A DNA stretch of 6,932 nucleotides from Acidobacteriota bacterium (GTDB taxonomy: Bacteria; Acidobacteriota; Blastocatellia; Pyrinomonadales; Pyrinomonadaceae). Below are positions 5,859 through 6,932 of this stretch, piece by piece (within the stretch, counting starts at the first letter, position 1; the number at the start of each line of letters is the position of its first letter). The position numbers and the translations under genes are program-made. The stretch covers positions 1-6,932 of the forward strand of contig JAFBAJ010000297.1 of NCBI GenBank assembly GCA_019247865.1, read 5' to 3'. The notes under the pieces were generated by a model. That model made no database searches and was not told the origin of the DNA. It saw nothing but the letters and a program-made list of their open reading frames with translations.

Positions 5859-6725
5859 ATGACCTGTAACATCGAACTGCTTGAAGGTATCGCGTTGTTC
5901 GAGCTGCTGGACGCGGAGCTGCGTCCGGTTCTGGCCGAAGTCATTGATTACCGGCAGCTCGCGCCGGGCGAGCAGTTGTTCCAGGCCGGAGAGCCGGGCG
6001 AGTCGCTGTTCATCGTGCACTCGGGCCAGATCGAGCTTTACATCAAAGACACTGCGGGACAGAAGATCGTGCTCACCGTCGCGGGAGCGGGCGACCTCTT
6101 CGGCGAGCTCTCGCTGCTCGACAGCGGGCCGCGCACGGCGACCGCCATCGCGCTCGAAGAGTCGGGGCTGCTGGAGCTCGACCGCGACGACCTGCTCCTG
6201 CTCTTTCAGAAGAACCCGGACACGGCGCTGCACCTGCTCGCGGGGATGAGCAAGATGACGCGCAAGGCTGACGAGCTGCTGCGCACGCGCGTCTCGCGCA
6301 ACGTCAACGAAGAGATGGCGCAGCACGCTCCCTCTTCGGTGCTGCTCAGGATCGCAGACTGGCTGGCCTGGTTCAGCGGCAGCATGCCTTTTCTCATCAC
6401 GCATACCATCTGGTTCACGCTCTGGATCACGCTCAACACGATAATCCTGCCGACACCCTTCGACAAGTTCCCGTTCGGCCTCCTGACGATGATCGTCTCG
6501 CTGGAGGCGATCTTTCTCGCCTGCTTCGTCCTCATCAGCCAGAACCGGCAGGCCGAAAAGGACAAGGTGCGCTCGGACATCGAGTACGAGGTCAACATCA
6601 AAGCCGAGCTGGAGGTCGCGCACCTGCACGAAAAGACAGACCGCATGTACGAGAACATGCTCCAACGCTTCGCCCGGCTGGAAAAGATGGTGTCGCAGGC
6701 GACGCAGACCGAGAAAGTCCCCTAG
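5859..6725 (+). CDS. Cyclic nucleotide-binding domain fused to DUF1003 membrane protein
   Basis: A 288-residue two-domain protein. Residues about 10-130 are a CRP/cNMP-binding beta-barrel. The phosphate-binding cassette is intact (FGELSLLDSGPRTATA, 81-96), with Glu83 and Arg92 at the positions that contact the nucleotide ribose and phosphate in CAP. There is no DNA-binding helix-turn-helix after it. Instead, a linker leads to a DUF1003 domain (about 160-265): two membrane helices (about 177-198 and 206-227), the PFDKFPF loop (200-206), the SLEAIFL and ISQNRQAEKD motifs (214-235) and a charged, probably coiled C-terminus ending near EKTDRM. The ATG has a strong GAGGAG site (5845-5850). The domain order suggests a membrane protein whose activity is controlled by a cyclic nucleotide, but what DUF1003 does is not known. 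It is 30 bases upstream of an iron-permease-like gene, so co-transcription is likely. Confidence 0.93.
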   Translation: MTCNIELLEGIALFELLDAELRPVLAEVIDYRQLAPGEQLFQAGEPGESLFIVHSGQIELYIKDTAGQKIVLTVAGAGDLFGELSLLDSGPRTATAIALEESGLLELDRDDLLLLFQKNPDTALHLLAGMSKMTRKADELLRTRVSRNVNEEMAQHAPSSVLLRIADWLAWFSGSMPFLITHTIWFTLWITLNTIILPTPFDKFPFGLLTMIVSLEAIFLACFVLISQNRQAEKDKVRSDIEYEVNIKAELEVAHLHEKTDRMYENMLQRFARLEKMVSQATQTEKVP

Positions 6726-6741
6726 GCTCTAATCAACACAT

Positions 6742-6746
6742 GGAGG
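6742..6746 (+). promoter_or_regulatory. Ribosome binding site that decides a TTG start
   Basis: GGAGG lies nine bases before the TTG at 6756. It is the only strong site here, and the permease frame has no ATG or GTG between the in-frame stop at 6723-6725 and the conserved N-terminal residues, so TTG is the best start. An ATG at 6740 overlaps this site but opens only a seven-codon frame. Confidence 0.7.
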
Positions 6747-6755
6747 CCGCCACCC

Positions 6756-6932
6756 TTGAATAAGCTCTTTCACAAATTCGCAGCCCGTGCGTCCCACGTC
6801 GTCGGCACGCCCTGGGCTTTTCTGCTGGCCGTCGCCGTCGTCGTCGTGTGGGCCTCGCTGGGGCCGCGCTTTCACTGGTCGGACACGCATCAACTGATTA
6901 TCAACACCGGGACGACCATCATCACGTTTCTG
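6756..6932 (+). CDS. Low-affinity iron permease family protein (N-terminal part, cut by the window edge)
   Basis: The first 59 codons are present and the frame is open to the end of the window. The product begins (M)NKLFHKFAARASHVVG, then TPWAFLLAVAVVVVWASLGP, HWSDTHQLIINTGTTIITFL. This order (basic amphipathic start, G-x-PWAF entering a first membrane helix, an FxxSDTxQLxINTGTTIxTFL turn into a second helix) is what I recall for the low-affinity iron permease family (PF04120), proteins of roughly 100-150 residues. The family name derives from yeast Fet4-type transporters; in bacteria the transport role is largely assumed. It starts at TTG and follows the cNMP-DUF1003 gene by 30 bases, which suggests one transcript. 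The missing C-terminus should carry a QN-rich motif after the second helix. Confidence 0.85.
   Translation, partial: MNKLFHKFAARASHVVGTPWAFLLAVAVVVVWASLGPRFHWSDTHQLIINTGTTIITFL

Overview
The window looks like chromosomal DNA from a GC-rich, Gram-negative environmental bacterium, most likely an Acidobacteriota member (possibly Blastocatellia/Pyrinomonadales). The main reasons are two tandem secreted von Willebrand factor A (VWA) proteins of the type typical of acidobacteria, a type II secretion/type IV pilus inner-membrane protein, and intergenic palindromes of a kind often seen dispersed in such genomes. The lineage is inferred from gene content, not from a marker gene.

Layout. At 54-1295 (minus) is a complete GspF/PilC-family platform protein. 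A 500-base divergent intergenic region follows, with one plausible sigma70-type promoter for each direction and no credible gene. At 1796-2896 and 3100-4323 (plus) are two paralogous exported VWA proteins, both with complete MIDAS metal-binding motifs. They are separated by a nested inverted repeat ending in six T. A near-perfect 36-bp hairpin with a 6-base loop (4327-4406 region) fills the gap to the convergent genes on the minus strand. Those are a 101-residue tail-anchored membrane protein of unknown function (4404-4709) and corA (4700-5671), which overlap by 10 bases, corA being upstream. A 187-base divergent promoter region separates corA from a plus-strand pair: a cyclic-nucleotide-binding domain fused to a DUF1003 membrane domain (5859-6725), and the start of a low-affinity iron permease family gene with a TTG start (6756 to the window edge).

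How the genes may work together. The right half is centred on membranes and metal ions: CorA (Mg2+/Co2+ channel) with a coupled small membrane protein, facing a nucleotide-sensing DUF1003 protein co-directional with an iron-permease-like protein. The left half concerns the cell envelope and export: a secretion/pilus platform next to two exported VWA adhesion-like or scaffold proteins. No mobile element, CRISPR array, tRNA or rRNA gene was recognised. The best candidates for something undescribed are the small CorA-coupled protein and the cNMP-DUF1003/permease pair; both functional ideas are inference.
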